A program made the translations under genes and the position numbers. Positions 36,166 to 45,771 of a DNA stretch of 64,000 bases are shown here, one piece after another (positions within the stretch are counted from its first letter, which is position 1; each line of letters begins with the position of its first letter). Below the pieces are notes generated by a model. The model saw only the letters and a program-made list of their open reading frames with translations. It did no database searches and was not told the DNA's origin. Source of the DNA: Acidobacteriota bacterium (GTDB lineage: Bacteria; Acidobacteriota; Terriglobia; Acidiferrales; UBA7541); contig JABCZJ010000009.1 in the NCBI GenBank assembly GCA_013289715.1, forward strand, positions 1-64,000, read 5' to 3'.

Positions 36166-36209
36166 GCCCGGAAGTTCGCGGAGAGCGAGCTTCCGGGCTT
36201 TTTGTTTTT
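36166..36209 (+). terminator. Rho-independent terminator after atpE
   Basis: GCCCGGAAG (36166-36174) pairs perfectly with CTTCCGGGC (36190-36198) around a 15-base loop and is followed by TTTTTGTTTTT. It lies 21 bases after the atpE stop and should end the forward nuo/atp transcript. It lacks a T-run on the other strand, so it does not serve the convergent cluster 2. Confidence 0.92.
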
Positions 36210-36265
36210 ATGTGACAGTTCGCGAATTTTGTCTGGCGCACGTCCGTGACGCTCGCGAAAGGCCA

Positions 36266-36361
36266 CGTCAAATTCAACTGCGCCCGCCTGAAGGCGGCCG
36301 CTACAACCGCAAAGCTTAGGGACCTGGCGGGCCGCGCGGGGGCTGAGACCCGCCTCTACGA
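36266..36361 (+). repeat. CTAC-tailed hairpin repeat, two units (copy D)
   Basis: After CAAATTCAAC-like sequence comes CCGCC-TGAA-GGCGG (36284-36297), then CCGCTAC and CAAAG. A second, imperfect hairpin around 36337-36353 ends in CTCTAC. The order of parts matches copy B (22207-22260). It fills most of the gap between the terminator and the end of nuoN of cluster 2. Confidence 0.65.
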
Positions 36362-36390
36362 GAAATACTAATTAGAACCGCAGGCGGTTT

Positions 36391-37866
36391 CTAATGCAGG
36401 GTGAGGGAGTCGGCGGCGGCTTTGGCGTAGTCTAGGACGTGGCTGGGGAGTATGCCTAGGTAGAGCGTGCCGATCGCGGCGATGGTTAGGGCCAGAACTA
36501 CGGCGGGGGCGACTTTCGATGGCGTGTAGTCTTTCGATGGCTCCCAGAAATACATGGCGATTATTACACGCAAATAATAGTAGGCGCCGATGACGCTGTT
36601 GATCGCGGCTATCACTACCAGCCAGACGATGCGCGAATCGAGCGCGGCTTGAAAGGCGAAGAATTTTCCGAGGAAGCCGCCGGTGGCGGGCAAGCCGAGC
36701 AGCGAAAACAGGAATAGCGTGAAGCAGGCGGCGAGGACCGGCTGCTTGGTGCCTAGGCCGGCGTAATCGGTGATTTTCAGGCGCTGCTCGTCGCGCTGAC
36801 CGAGGTGCGCGATCACGAGGAAGGCGCCGACTTTCATCAGGACGTAGGCGGCGAGATAAAAAAGAACCGCGGCGACACCGTAAACGGTGCCGGCGGCGAA
36901 GGCGACCAGAATGTATCCGGCATGCGCGATGGACGAATACGCGAGCATCCGCTTGACGTTGGTCTGCACGAGCGCGGCGAAATTGCCAATGCACAGTGTG
37001 AGGACCGCGGAAATCGCGATGGCCCAGAACCACAGGCCGTCCGCGGTGCCGAAGCCCACGTAGAAAATTCGCAGCATCAGCGCGAACGTGGCGGCTTTGG
37101 GACCTGAAGCGAGCAAAGCCGTGACCGGCGTGGGCGCGCCTTCGTAAACATCCGGGCCGTAGATCTGGAAGGGGGCGGCGACGACCTTGAAACCGAGGCC
37201 GACGAAGATCAGCGCGAGGCCGACGATGGAGAGTGAATCGAGGCGCCCTTGCGCGGTTATCAATTTTTCGAGAGCGTCTCGCACCAGATCAATGCGCGTG
37301 GTTCCCGTGGAGCCGTACACCATCGCGATGCCGTAAAGAAAGAATGCGGTGGCGAAGGAGCCGAGGATGAAATATTTCAGTCCAGCTTCATTGGATTTTA
37401 CGGCACGGCGGCGAAAGCCGGCGAGGATGTAGGTTGAGATCGAACTCATTTCCAGACCGATGAACGCGGTGACCAGTTCGTTTGCGCCTGCGAGGATGCC
37501 CATGCCAGCGGAGGCGAACAGAACGAGCGCGTAGTATTCGCCGCGTTGAATGCCTTCCTGTTCGAGATATTGCATGGAACCGAGAATCGCGAGCGCCGCC
37601 GAACCGATTACCACCACGTGCATAAAAATGCTGAAAGCGTCGGCGCTGATCAGATTGTTGTAAGCCATGCCCTGATCGAGCGCCATGAGGCGCACCGCGC
37701 CGAGCGCGACGAGCGTGCCGACGAACGCCAGCCATCCTAGGATGCGCTGTTTCGCCGGGCCGAGGAACGGGTCCGCGACCATGATGAGGATGCCGAAGAA
37801 GCACAGGACGAGTTCCGGTGCGAGGCGATGCAGGTTCGCGAGTTGCTCAGCGGGGAACTGGATCAC
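36391..37866 (-). CDS. nuoN: NADH-quinone oxidoreductase subunit N (cluster 2)
   Basis: A 491-residue antiporter-like subunit with about 14 helices. FIGLEMSSISTYILAG and IYGPDVYEGAPTPVTALL mark it as NuoN. The start is a GTG that overlaps the nuoM stop (GTGA). It differs clearly from the cluster 1 NuoN, so the two clusters are not a recent copy. It is the last gene of cluster 2 and convergent with atpE, 247 bases away. Confidence 0.95.
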   Translation of the reverse strand: MIQFPAEQLANLHRLAPELVLCFFGILIMVADPFLGPAKQRILGWLAFVGTLVALGAVRLMALDQGMAYNNLISADAFSIFMHVVVIGSAALAILGSMQYLEQEGIQRGEYYALVLFASAGMGILAGANELVTAFIGLEMSSISTYILAGFRRRAVKSNEAGLKYFILGSFATAFFLYGIAMVYGSTGTTRIDLVRDALEKLITAQGRLDSLSIVGLALIFVGLGFKVVAAPFQIYGPDVYEGAPTPVTALLASGPKAATFALMLRIFYVGFGTADGLWFWAIAISAVLTLCIGNFAALVQTNVKRMLAYSSIAHAGYILVAFAAGTVYGVAAVLFYLAAYVLMKVGAFLVIAHLGQRDEQRLKITDYAGLGTKQPVLAACFTLFLFSLLGLPATGGFLGKFFAFQAALDSRIVWLVVIAAINSVIGAYYYLRVIIAMYFWEPSKDYTPSKVAPAVVLALTIAAIGTLYLGILPSHVLDYAKAAADSLTLH

Positions 37867-39521
37867 GGCTGCACCGTACGTGCGGCGATGGAGGCGAGCG
37901 AGCGGTCATGCAGCAGCTGCGGCTGCGCTAGCGGCTGCGGTGGCGCCAGGAGCATCGTTTGTCCGGCGGCGAGCGCGGGAGGTTGGGGAGGCCGCGTAGC
38001 ATCGTTCCGCGGGAGGCCCTTGGTCTGCTGGACCAGGCTATCGGTGGCAGCCTGCATGCGGTGTGTGAAGAGCGGCGAAGCGACGCCCATGAAGAGAATC
38101 GCGAGGGCGACGGTGACGAGAATCACGCGTTCGCGGCCGGAAGCATCAGGCAGCGTGCGATTCTTGTCGTTCGTGACCTCACCAAGCGCGACGCGTTGGT
38201 AGGACCATAGCAAATAAATCGCTGAGAGCACCGAGCCGCTGGCAGCCCAGGAAGCCCAGGCATGATGAAACTGGAAGACGCCGATCAGGATGAGGAACTC
38301 ACCGATGAAGCCGTTGAGCGGTGGCAGCGCGAGCGACGCGAGGCAAACGAACAGGAAGAAGGCCATCAGCACCGGCATGGGATTCACCAGGCCGCCGAAT
38401 TCCTTGATTTCGTAAGTGTGGCGGCGATCGTAAATCATGCCCAGGCCGAGGAAGAGCGCGCCGGTGGAGACGCCGTGGCTGATCATCTGAAAGACCGCGC
38501 CCTGGAACGAAATGGTGGTGAAGGAAAAAATTCCCAGCACTACAAATCCCAAGTGGCTGATGGACGTGTAAGCGATCAGCCGCTTGAAATTTGGTTGGAT
38601 GGTGGCGACCAGCGCGCCGTAAACGATGCCAATAATCGCCAGTACGCCGATGAGCGGCGCCATGCGGTGCGCGGCGTCGGGAAATAATGGCAGACAAAAA
38701 CGCATCATGCCGTAGGTGCCGAGCTTCAGCATCACGCCCGCGAGGATCACGGAACCGGCGGTGGGAGCTTCGGTGTGCGCGTCCGGCAGCCAGGTGTGCA
38801 GCGGGAAGAGCGGGACCTTGATGGCAAAGGCCAGGAAGAATGCACCGAAGAGCCAGAGCTCGGTGTGCGCCGGAATCAAGATGTAGCCTCGCTGCAGACG
38901 CGAGGCGAGTTCCGGCAGATCAAAAGTGCGAACGAGGCCGCTCGCTCCGCCACTGAGATTGTAGAGCCACAGAATCGCGACCAGCATCAGGATCGAACCG
39001 AACATGGTGTAGAGGATGAATTTCACGGCGGCGTAGATGCGGCGGGTGTGGCCCCATATGCCGACCAGGAAATACATGGGAATCAGCGTCAATTCCCAGA
39101 AAAAGAAGAAGAGGAGCAGGTCGAGCGAGACGAAGACGCCGATCATGGCCGTTTCGATTACCAGCAGCGCGACGAAGAAGCCTTTCACGTATTCGTGAAT
39201 CGAATTCCAGGAACAGAGGATCGCGAGCGGCGTCAAGAAAGTGGTGAGCAGAACCAGGAACAGGCTGATGCCGTCCACGCCGATGTGATATTGGATCGCG
39301 TCGCCAATCCAGCGGTGATTTTCAACGAACTGGTAGCCAGAATTCGCGGAATCGAAAGTGGGCAGCAGGAACGCGAGCGAAATCGCGAATTCCGCGAGCG
39401 AGACGGCCAGCGCGATGCGGCGAATCCAGGTATGATCGTCCGAACGCAACATCAGCAGCGCCGGCAGACCCAGCAGCGGCAGGAATATGATCACCGAGAG
39501 CAAATGAGATTGCATTTCCAC
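37863..39521 (-). CDS. nuoM: NADH-quinone oxidoreductase subunit M (cluster 2)
   Basis: A 552-residue antiporter-like proton-pumping subunit. LLFFFFWELTLIPMYFLVG carries the key glutamate and PLHTWLPDAHTEAPTAGSVI is diagnostic. The C-terminal ~50 residues are rich in Pro, Ala and Gln. The start is either a GTG at 39521 or an ATG two codons later; both leave the family core intact. It directly follows nuoL. Confidence 0.95.
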   Translation of the reverse strand: MEMQSHLLSVIIFLPLLGLPALLMLRSDDHTWIRRIALAVSLAEFAISLAFLLPTFDSANSGYQFVENHRWIGDAIQYHIGVDGISLFLVLLTTFLTPLAILCSWNSIHEYVKGFFVALLVIETAMIGVFVSLDLLLFFFFWELTLIPMYFLVGIWGHTRRIYAAVKFILYTMFGSILMLVAILWLYNLSGGASGLVRTFDLPELASRLQRGYILIPAHTELWLFGAFFLAFAIKVPLFPLHTWLPDAHTEAPTAGSVILAGVMLKLGTYGMMRFCLPLFPDAAHRMAPLIGVLAIIGIVYGALVATIQPNFKRLIAYTSISHLGFVVLGIFSFTTISFQGAVFQMISHGVSTGALFLGLGMIYDRRHTYEIKEFGGLVNPMPVLMAFFLFVCLASLALPPLNGFIGEFLILIGVFQFHHAWASWAASGSVLSAIYLLWSYQRVALGEVTNDKNRTLPDASGRERVILVTVALAILFMGVASPLFTHRMQAATDSLVQQTKGLPRNDATRPPQPPALAAGQTMLLAPPQPLAQPQLLHDRSLASIAARTVQP

Positions 39522-39522
39522 G

Positions 39523-41493
39523 CTAGCGCACCATCCCCCAGAGTCCGATCATCAGCACTGTGACGCCGACCGCGCCAATCACCACCCAGGTGGCATAGCT
39601 GCGCGCGTTGCCGGATTGAATTTCGCGCAGTTCGCTGCCGGATTCGCGGGCGACGCGCGCTACGCCGTTCACCGTGCCGTCGATCACGGTTTCATCTACC
39701 ACGTGCCAGAGCACGTTCGTTGAAATCCAGAGCAGCGGCTGGATGATCGCGGCGTTGTAGAGTTCGTCCACATAATATTTGTGCAGCACCAGCGTGTAAG
39801 GCGCGCGCAGGCTATCCGCAAGTTTCTTCGGTGTTTCGGGGCTCTTGATGTAGAACCACCAGGCTACGAGCAATCCCGCGAGCGCGATGAGCACAGGCCA
39901 TCCGGTGAGCGCGTGAAACAGCATCATCCCGGGGCTTTCCAAAGCCTCCGGGGCTCTCTCGGCGACCGCCGGTGCGTAGGTGGCGAATACTGGATGCAGG
40001 AATTTCTCGAAGTAGTCCGTGCCGCCGACGAGATGCGGGGCGGCAACCCATCCGCCGACCGTCGAGAGAATCGCCAGCAGAATCAACGGGACCGTCATGT
40101 TGTACGGCGATTCGTGCACGTGTACTTTGTGCTCGTCGTAGCGCGGTTCGCCGAAGAAGGTGAGGAAAATCAGGCGGAACATGTAGAACGAAGTGAAGCC
40201 GGCGCCGATCAAGCCCAGCAGCCAGAGCCCGATGTTCGCGTTCGGGCCAGAGCGCGCGGCTTCGAGAATTTCGTCCTTGCTGAAATATCCGGCGAATCCG
40301 GGAATGCCGGCGATGGCGAACGTCGCGATCAACATGCACCAGAAGGTAATCGGGATCTTGTTGCGCAGGCCGCCCATGTGCGGCATCTCCTGGTCGCCGC
40401 CCATCGCGTGAATCACGCTGCCGGCGGCGAGGAAGAGCAAGCCTTTGAAGAACGCGTGAGTCATCAGATGGAAGACGCCGGAGGCGTAGGCGCCGACGCC
40501 GAGGCCGAGAAACATGTAGCCGAGCTGCGAGACGGTGGAATAGGCGAGAACTTTCTTGATGTCCGTCTGCACCAGGCCGATCGTGGCGGCGAAGAAAGCG
40601 GTGAGAGCACCGATCAGCGCGACGACGAACATCGCTACGGGCGCGCGGGAGAAGAGCGGATTCATGCGCGCCACCATGTAGACGCCCGCAGTGACCATCG
40701 TTGCCGCGTGGATCAGCGCGCTAACGGGCGTGGGGCCTTCCATCGCGTCCGGCAGCCAGACGTAGAGAGGTAGCTGGGCGGATTTGCCGACGGCTCCGGT
40801 GAAGAGCAGGAGGCAGATGGTCGTTAATACGCCGGTGGAGGCGGCGGCGTCCGGCGGAGCGCCAACGAGGTGCTTGAAAATAGTGACAAAGTCAACGGAC
40901 CCGAAAGTCCAGAAAAGCAGCAGGATGCCGATGGTGAAGCCGAAGTCGCCGATGCGCGTGGTGATAAAGGCTTTCTTGCCGGCGCTGATGGCGGACTGCT
41001 TCAGGAACCAGAATCCGACGAGCAGGTAGCTGCACAGGCCCACGCCCTCCCAGCCGACGAACATCAGCACGACGTTCGCGGCAAGGACCAGAGTGAGCAT
41101 GAAGAAAACGAACAGGTTCAGGTAGCTGAAGAAGCGGTAGTAGCCTTCCTCGTGCGCCATGTAGCCAGTGGAATAGATGTGCACGAGCAGGCTGACGAAG
41201 GTGACGACGCCGAGCATGATGATGGTGAGCTGATCGACCTGCAAGGAGAAATCCACTTTGAATTGACCTGCAGTGATCCATGTGAAGTAACTCTTCGGTT
41301 CGAGGATCTGACCAGCAGGAAGCTGCGCGAATTCGCGGGCCAATTCAGCGAAGGAAAGGAATGCCAGCGCGACGGAGCCGATGCCAACGGAATTTACGAT
41401 AGGCTTGGAAAAATTCTTGCCAAGCAAGCCGTTGATTGCCGCGCCGAGCAGGGGCAGAGCGATAATGATCCAGAGATGGTCGAGTATGAACAT
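39523..41493 (-). CDS. nuoL: NADH-quinone oxidoreductase subunit L (cluster 2)
   Basis: A 656-residue distal antiporter-like pump subunit with the lateral helix. GWEGVGLCSYLLVGF, QLPLYVWLPDAMEGPTPVSA and FHLMTHAFFKGLLFLAAGS are present. Its ATG overlaps the nuoK stop by one base (TAATG), so translation is coupled. It is slightly shorter than the cluster 1 NuoL (688). Confidence 0.95.
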   Translation of the reverse strand: MFILDHLWIIIALPLLGAAINGLLGKNFSKPIVNSVGIGSVALAFLSFAELAREFAQLPAGQILEPKSYFTWITAGQFKVDFSLQVDQLTIIMLGVVTFVSLLVHIYSTGYMAHEEGYYRFFSYLNLFVFFMLTLVLAANVVLMFVGWEGVGLCSYLLVGFWFLKQSAISAGKKAFITTRIGDFGFTIGILLLFWTFGSVDFVTIFKHLVGAPPDAAASTGVLTTICLLLFTGAVGKSAQLPLYVWLPDAMEGPTPVSALIHAATMVTAGVYMVARMNPLFSRAPVAMFVVALIGALTAFFAATIGLVQTDIKKVLAYSTVSQLGYMFLGLGVGAYASGVFHLMTHAFFKGLLFLAAGSVIHAMGGDQEMPHMGGLRNKIPITFWCMLIATFAIAGIPGFAGYFSKDEILEAARSGPNANIGLWLLGLIGAGFTSFYMFRLIFLTFFGEPRYDEHKVHVHESPYNMTVPLILLAILSTVGGWVAAPHLVGGTDYFEKFLHPVFATYAPAVAERAPEALESPGMMLFHALTGWPVLIALAGLLVAWWFYIKSPETPKKLADSLRAPYTLVLHKYYVDELYNAAIIQPLLWISTNVLWHVVDETVIDGTVNGVARVARESGSELREIQSGNARSYATWVVIGAVGVTVLMIGLWGMVR

Positions 41494-41801
41494 TAGAATT
41501 TGAGCAGGTTGATGCGTTCGATGTTCAGGGTTTGGCGATTCTGATAGACGGTGATGATGATGGCGAGGCCCACCGCAGATTCAGCGGCGGCGACGACGAT
41601 CACGAAAAAGACGAACACAAGGCCGTCGAGCTGGTTATGCGCGCGCGCGAAGGCCACGAACGCCAGATTCACGGCGTTGAGCATCAGTTCGATGGCCATG
41701 AAGATGGTGATGATGTTGCGTTTAACAACGAACGCGACGACGCCGAGGCCGAAAAGGATGGCGCTCAGCACCAGGTAATACGAAATAGGGACTATGCTCA
41801 T
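41493..41801 (-). CDS. nuoK: NADH-quinone oxidoreductase subunit K (cluster 2)
   Basis: A 102-residue three-helix subunit. The membrane glutamates are in MAIELMLNAVNLAF and AAAESAVGLAIII. The ATG overlaps the nuoJ stop (ATGA). Length and order are as in cluster 1. Confidence 0.94.
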   Translation of the reverse strand: MSIVPISYYLVLSAILFGLGVVAFVVKRNIITIFMAIELMLNAVNLAFVAFARAHNQLDGLVFVFFVIVVAAAESAVGLAIIITVYQNRQTLNIERINLLKF

Positions 41802-42307
41802 TCGTCCTTCTTCGCCAGAACCAGCGCGCCGAGAATGGCGATTAAAATCAGGATTGAGGTAGCCTCAAACGGGAACAAGTACTTCTGAAAAAGCTGCGCG
41901 GAAAGTTCGCGCGTGGAAACCGACGCGTTTGTGCCGCCTACGCCATTGGCAATTTGCTTGCCGATGAAGGAATCGAACATCCAGTACGCGAGCGCGAGCA
42001 GCAGAAATATGCCGAGCGGCAGACCGGCATATTTTGCCAGCTTGCTGTAATCCGTGCGTTCTTCGACTCCCGCGTTGAGCAGCATGATCACGAAGACGAA
42101 CAACACCATGACCGCGCCGGCATAGACGATGATCTGCACCGCGGCGATGAATTCCGCGCCGAGCAGCAGATAGAGCACGGCGAGCGAAACCATCACCAGC
42201 ACGAGCGCCAGCGCACTGTGAATCGGTTCACGCGCCAGAATCAGCGTTAGCGCGCCGACCACGGCCAGGATCGCGCAAACGAAGAAAACGATGAACGGAA
42301 GCGTCAT
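41798..42307 (-). CDS. nuoJ: NADH-quinone oxidoreductase subunit J (cluster 2)
   Basis: A 169-residue five-helix membrane subunit with VQIIVYAGAVMVLFVFVIML in the third helix. The ATG at 42307 overlaps the nuoH stop (ATGA) and gives the normal length; a longer frame upstream lies within nuoH. As in cluster 1, nuoJ follows nuoH without nuoI between them. Confidence 0.94.
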   Translation of the reverse strand: MTLPFIVFFVCAILAVVGALTLILAREPIHSALALVLVMVSLAVLYLLLGAEFIAAVQIIVYAGAVMVLFVFVIMLLNAGVEERTDYSKLAKYAGLPLGIFLLLALAYWMFDSFIGKQIANGVGGTNASVSTRELSAQLFQKYLFPFEATSILILIAILGALVLAKKDE

Positions 42308-43527
42308 CCGTGGTTCACCAGCAGCGGCCAGACTTTTACCAGCGCCGTGATCACCAGGTTTGCGAGCGACACGGGCAGCAGAAATTTCCAGCCGAAGGAC
42401 ATCAGCTGGTCGTAACGCAGGCGCGGCAGCGTAGCGCGCGTCCATACGTAGAAGAACATGATTAAGCCGACTTTCAGCAGGAACCAGAACGGTCCCTGAA
42501 TTATCGCGAGGACCACGGGATGCAGGCAAGCGAGGCCGATCACCAGAGCGCCCGTGGTGACTACGATGAGCTGGATGCGCGCAATGCCGCGCGCGAGAAC
42601 TACTGTGTCATAGGCAAGATAGACTGCCAGCGCCAGCAAGCCCACCGGCGGCAGGTAGCGCATGAATGTCCACGACTCCGGGAAAGGCGAGAGCCAGCCG
42701 CCGAAGAAAAGAATGGTGGCGAGGCAGGATACGGTGATCATGTTGGCGTATTCCGCCATGAAAAACATGGCGAACTTGAAGCTGGAATATTCGGTGTGGA
42801 AGCCGCCGACGAGTTCGGTTTCGCCTTCCGGGAGGTCGAAGGGTGCGCGATTCGTTTCGGCGACTGCGGACATGAAATAGCAGAGGAAGCCGACGATTTG
42901 CGGGAACGAGCCATGCCCCACGTAGAAAATATTCCAATGCCAGAAGTTCCCGCCCTGATGCGCGATCATTTCGTTGAAGTTCAGCGTGCCCGAGAGCAGC
43001 ACCACGCCGACCACCGCGAGCGTGAGCGAAACTTCATAGCTGATCATTTGCGCCGAGCTGCGCAGGCCGCCGAGCAGGGGATACTTGCTGTTGGAAGACC
43101 AGCCGGCGAGCGCCACGCCGTACACCCCCATCGAAGTAATCGCGAAGACGAACATCAGGCCGATGCTGCTATCGGCGACGATGAGCGTGGATTCCCCGAG
43201 CCATTGCACGCTGGGCGGCCCGAAGGGAATCAGCGCCAGCGTCGTCATGGCGAGCGTAAGCGCGAGCACCGGCGCGAGAATGTACACGAAGCGATCCGCC
43301 CCCGGAGGCGTGAGGTCTTCCTTAAATAGAAATTTCACGCCGTCGGCCAGCGGCTGCAGCAATCCGTGCGCGCCGACGTAGTACGGGCCCCAGCGCGATT
43401 GAATGTGCGCTATGACCTTGCGTTCAAACCAAGACAGGTACGCCAGCGTCGTCATCAACACAAACATCAAGCCGACGATTTTAGCTAGCGATACCACCAG
43501 GACTGGATGTTGGGTGATGAAATCCAC
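42304..43527 (-). CDS. nuoH: NADH-quinone oxidoreductase subunit H (cluster 2)
   Basis: A 407-residue membrane subunit with FERKVIAHIQSRWGP, GAHGLLQPLADGVKFLFKED and ETNRAPFDLPEGETELVGGF. A GTG start at 43527 is proposed: it gives a normal N-terminus (VDFITQHPVLVV) and has AGAGGCGAAAG upstream. The alternative start further upstream would add a long stretch lying within nuoG. Even so, it overlaps nuoG by 43 bases. Confidence 0.93.
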   Translation of the reverse strand: MDFITQHPVLVVSLAKIVGLMFVLMTTLAYLSWFERKVIAHIQSRWGPYYVGAHGLLQPLADGVKFLFKEDLTPPGADRFVYILAPVLALTLAMTTLALIPFGPPSVQWLGESTLIVADSSIGLMFVFAITSMGVYGVALAGWSSNSKYPLLGGLRSSAQMISYEVSLTLAVVGVVLLSGTLNFNEMIAHQGGNFWHWNIFYVGHGSFPQIVGFLCYFMSAVAETNRAPFDLPEGETELVGGFHTEYSSFKFAMFFMAEYANMITVSCLATILFFGGWLSPFPESWTFMRYLPPVGLLALAVYLAYDTVVLARGIARIQLIVVTTGALVIGLACLHPVVLAIIQGPFWFLLKVGLIMFFYVWTRATLPRLRYDQLMSFGWKFLLPVSLANLVITALVKVWPLLVNHG

Positions 43528-45764
43528 GGCGTATCTTTCGCCTCTTTGGTAGAAGTGAGCTTGGAACAGTAACGTCCCAGGGAGCCGCTGGTAAAGAGAA
43601 AATCGTTCGCCGAAAAAATATTTCCCACGGGCACGTCGTACAAAGGTTCCGACGCTTTGCACGTGGCGGCGGACTGCGGCGCGCCACCGCCGAGCAGACT
43701 GGAAACCGGCAAGTCGTAGCCCGTGACGTTCTGCCGAATTTCGTCGAAAGCCGCTTCGGGCGTGCGCAGGCGGATGGGTGCGCCGACTCCCAACATGCCG
43801 AGCTGATGGGAAAGAATGCGGATCAGGTCGAAATCGCTGCGCGGACCTTGCGGGTCAATCGCGCGATGCGTCATTTGCACTTCGCCGGCGGTGTTGGTCA
43901 GCGTGCCGTCTTTTTCGTAGGAGGAGGCCGCCGGGAAGACGACGTCGGCTCGCTGCGCGGTCTCGGTCAAGAACATGTCGTGGACAACGAGCAATTCCAG
44001 CCTGCCGAGCTTGTCGGGTTCTGCCACGCTGAAAGTTTTCACGGGATTGGCGCCCACTACGTACAGCGTTTTCAACTTTCCAGCTAGGGCCGCATCCATC
44101 ATGGCGCGTGCGGCCATGCCCGGTGCTGACGGAATTTCAGCGCCCCAGATTTTTCCGAAGCGGGCGCGTTCGCCGGAATCGTGGAGCGATGCATAACCCG
44201 GCAAACGATCCGGTAGCACGCCCATGTCTGCGGCGCCGCGCGAGTTGGAGTAGTCGCCGAGCGCCATGATTTTCGTCTGGCCGCCGATACGCGCTGCGAA
44301 CGAGACCAGATCACGCAGCGACGGGCCTTGAATTTCCGCACCGAAGAGGATCACGACGTCTTTTTCGGCTTCGAGCGCGGCCTTCAGTTGCAGCAGCGCT
44401 TCCATCGTAGGTGCGTCGAATGTGCCTTCGCTATGCGTAAGCCAGCGGACTGCAGCGCGCTCGCCACCCTTGGCGGTTTTCACCCGATGCGTGGCCTGGC
44501 GATGGATATTGCTTTCGACGCCGTTGATGACGTAGAGGCGAGTCTTGTGATGGCGCACGCCGGTACGAATCTGCCAGGCGACCAGCGGATTCTGCTGCGT
44601 GACATCGTTTCCGATCAGCAGGACGGCGGGCGCGGTGTAAACATCTGACATTGTGGCGAGAGCGCTTTTGGCGTCCGGGCCCAGGGCCGCGGCGAGGCCG
44701 GCGTAATCCGCAGTGCGGTGGTGGTCAATATTGTTGGTGCCGAGCGTGGCGCGCGCGAAGCGATTAAGCAGATAGTTCTCTTCGTTCGTCGTGTGGTTTG
44801 AGCCGATCACGCCGATGGCGTTCGCGCCGTGCTGATCACGCACTTGCTTTAGGCGCCGCGCGACTTCTTCTAGTGCGTCTTCCCAGCTTGCCGGCTCCAG
44901 CTTGCCGTTGCGGCGAACGAGCGGCTGGCGCACACGTTCGGCGTGATTCGTGAAATCGAAACCGAAGCGGCCCTTGCCGCAGAGGAATTCGCCGTTCACG
45001 CCCGACGAATCGCGATTATTGGCGCGCAGGATTTCGCTGTTGCGCACGCTGAGCGTCGTCTTGCAGCCGTTCGAGCAGTGCGTGCAAGGATTGGGAACGT
45101 ATTGCATTTCCCACGGCCGCGTCTGATACCGATAGGTGCCGCTGGTAAGCGCGCCCACTGGGCAGATATCAATGCACATGCCGCATTCTTCGCAGGCCAG
45201 CTGCCCGGGCTCATTGGGAATGATCACGGAATGGACGCCGCGCGCGCCGACGCCGAGCGCTTTCACGTCCATGCCTTCATCGCAAACGCGCACGCAACGG
45301 AAGCACATGATGCAGCGCGGAGCATCGTAATAAACCAGCGGCGACCACTTTTCTTCTGGATAGTGCAGCTTCTCTTCGGTGAAACGGCTGTGATCGAGGC
45401 CATAGCGGAAAGTCATGTCCTGCAGTTCGCACTCGCCGCCCTTGTCGCAGACGGGGCAATCGAGCGGATGATTGGAGAGCAGGAACTCGATCATGTCCTT
45501 GCGGGCTTTGTGAACCTGCTCGGTGTCGGACTTTACGACCATGCCTTCGGTGGCGACAAGCGTGCACGCGGTTTGTAGCTTGGGCATTTTTTCAACTTCG
45601 ACGAGGCACATACGGCAGGCGGCCTGCAGCGAAAGACCCGGGTAATAGCAGAACGAGGGGACCTCGACGCCCTGTTTTTTGGCCGCTTCGAGCACCAGCG
45701 TGCCGGCCGGGGTGACGACGGGCTGCCCGTTGAGAGTGAACGTGACTTGTTTTTGATCCGCCAT
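43485..45764 (-). CDS. nuoG: NADH-quinone oxidoreductase subunit G (cluster 2)
   Basis: A 759-residue iron-sulfur subunit of the NADH-input module. The N-terminal 2Fe-2S ferredoxin domain has CYYPGLSLQAACRMCLVEVE. Next come HPLDCPVCDKGGECELQD, the CIMCFRCVRVCDE and CEECGMCIDICPVG clusters and a molybdopterin-oxidoreductase-like part (CTHCSNGC). The order and length match family members. Only cluster 2 carries this gene, so only cluster 2 can build an NADH-oxidising arm. Confidence 0.95.
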   Translation of the reverse strand: MADQKQVTFTLNGQPVVTPAGTLVLEAAKKQGVEVPSFCYYPGLSLQAACRMCLVEVEKMPKLQTACTLVATEGMVVKSDTEQVHKARKDMIEFLLSNHPLDCPVCDKGGECELQDMTFRYGLDHSRFTEEKLHYPEEKWSPLVYYDAPRCIMCFRCVRVCDEGMDVKALGVGARGVHSVIIPNEPGQLACEECGMCIDICPVGALTSGTYRYQTRPWEMQYVPNPCTHCSNGCKTTLSVRNSEILRANNRDSSGVNGEFLCGKGRFGFDFTNHAERVRQPLVRRNGKLEPASWEDALEEVARRLKQVRDQHGANAIGVIGSNHTTNEENYLLNRFARATLGTNNIDHHRTADYAGLAAALGPDAKSALATMSDVYTAPAVLLIGNDVTQQNPLVAWQIRTGVRHHKTRLYVINGVESNIHRQATHRVKTAKGGERAAVRWLTHSEGTFDAPTMEALLQLKAALEAEKDVVILFGAEIQGPSLRDLVSFAARIGGQTKIMALGDYSNSRGAADMGVLPDRLPGYASLHDSGERARFGKIWGAEIPSAPGMAARAMMDAALAGKLKTLYVVGANPVKTFSVAEPDKLGRLELLVVHDMFLTETAQRADVVFPAASSYEKDGTLTNTAGEVQMTHRAIDPQGPRSDFDLIRILSHQLGMLGVGAPIRLRTPEAAFDEIRQNVTGYDLPVSSLLGGGAPQSAATCKASEPLYDVPVGNIFSANDFLFTSGSLGRYCSKLTSTKEAKDTPWISSPNIQSWWYR

Positions 45765-45771
45765 GCGTTTC

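Noticed and set aside
36166..36209. Bidirectional terminator between the two complex I clusters
   Set aside because: The stem is perfect, but only the forward strand has the T-run, so it should end only the forward transcript.
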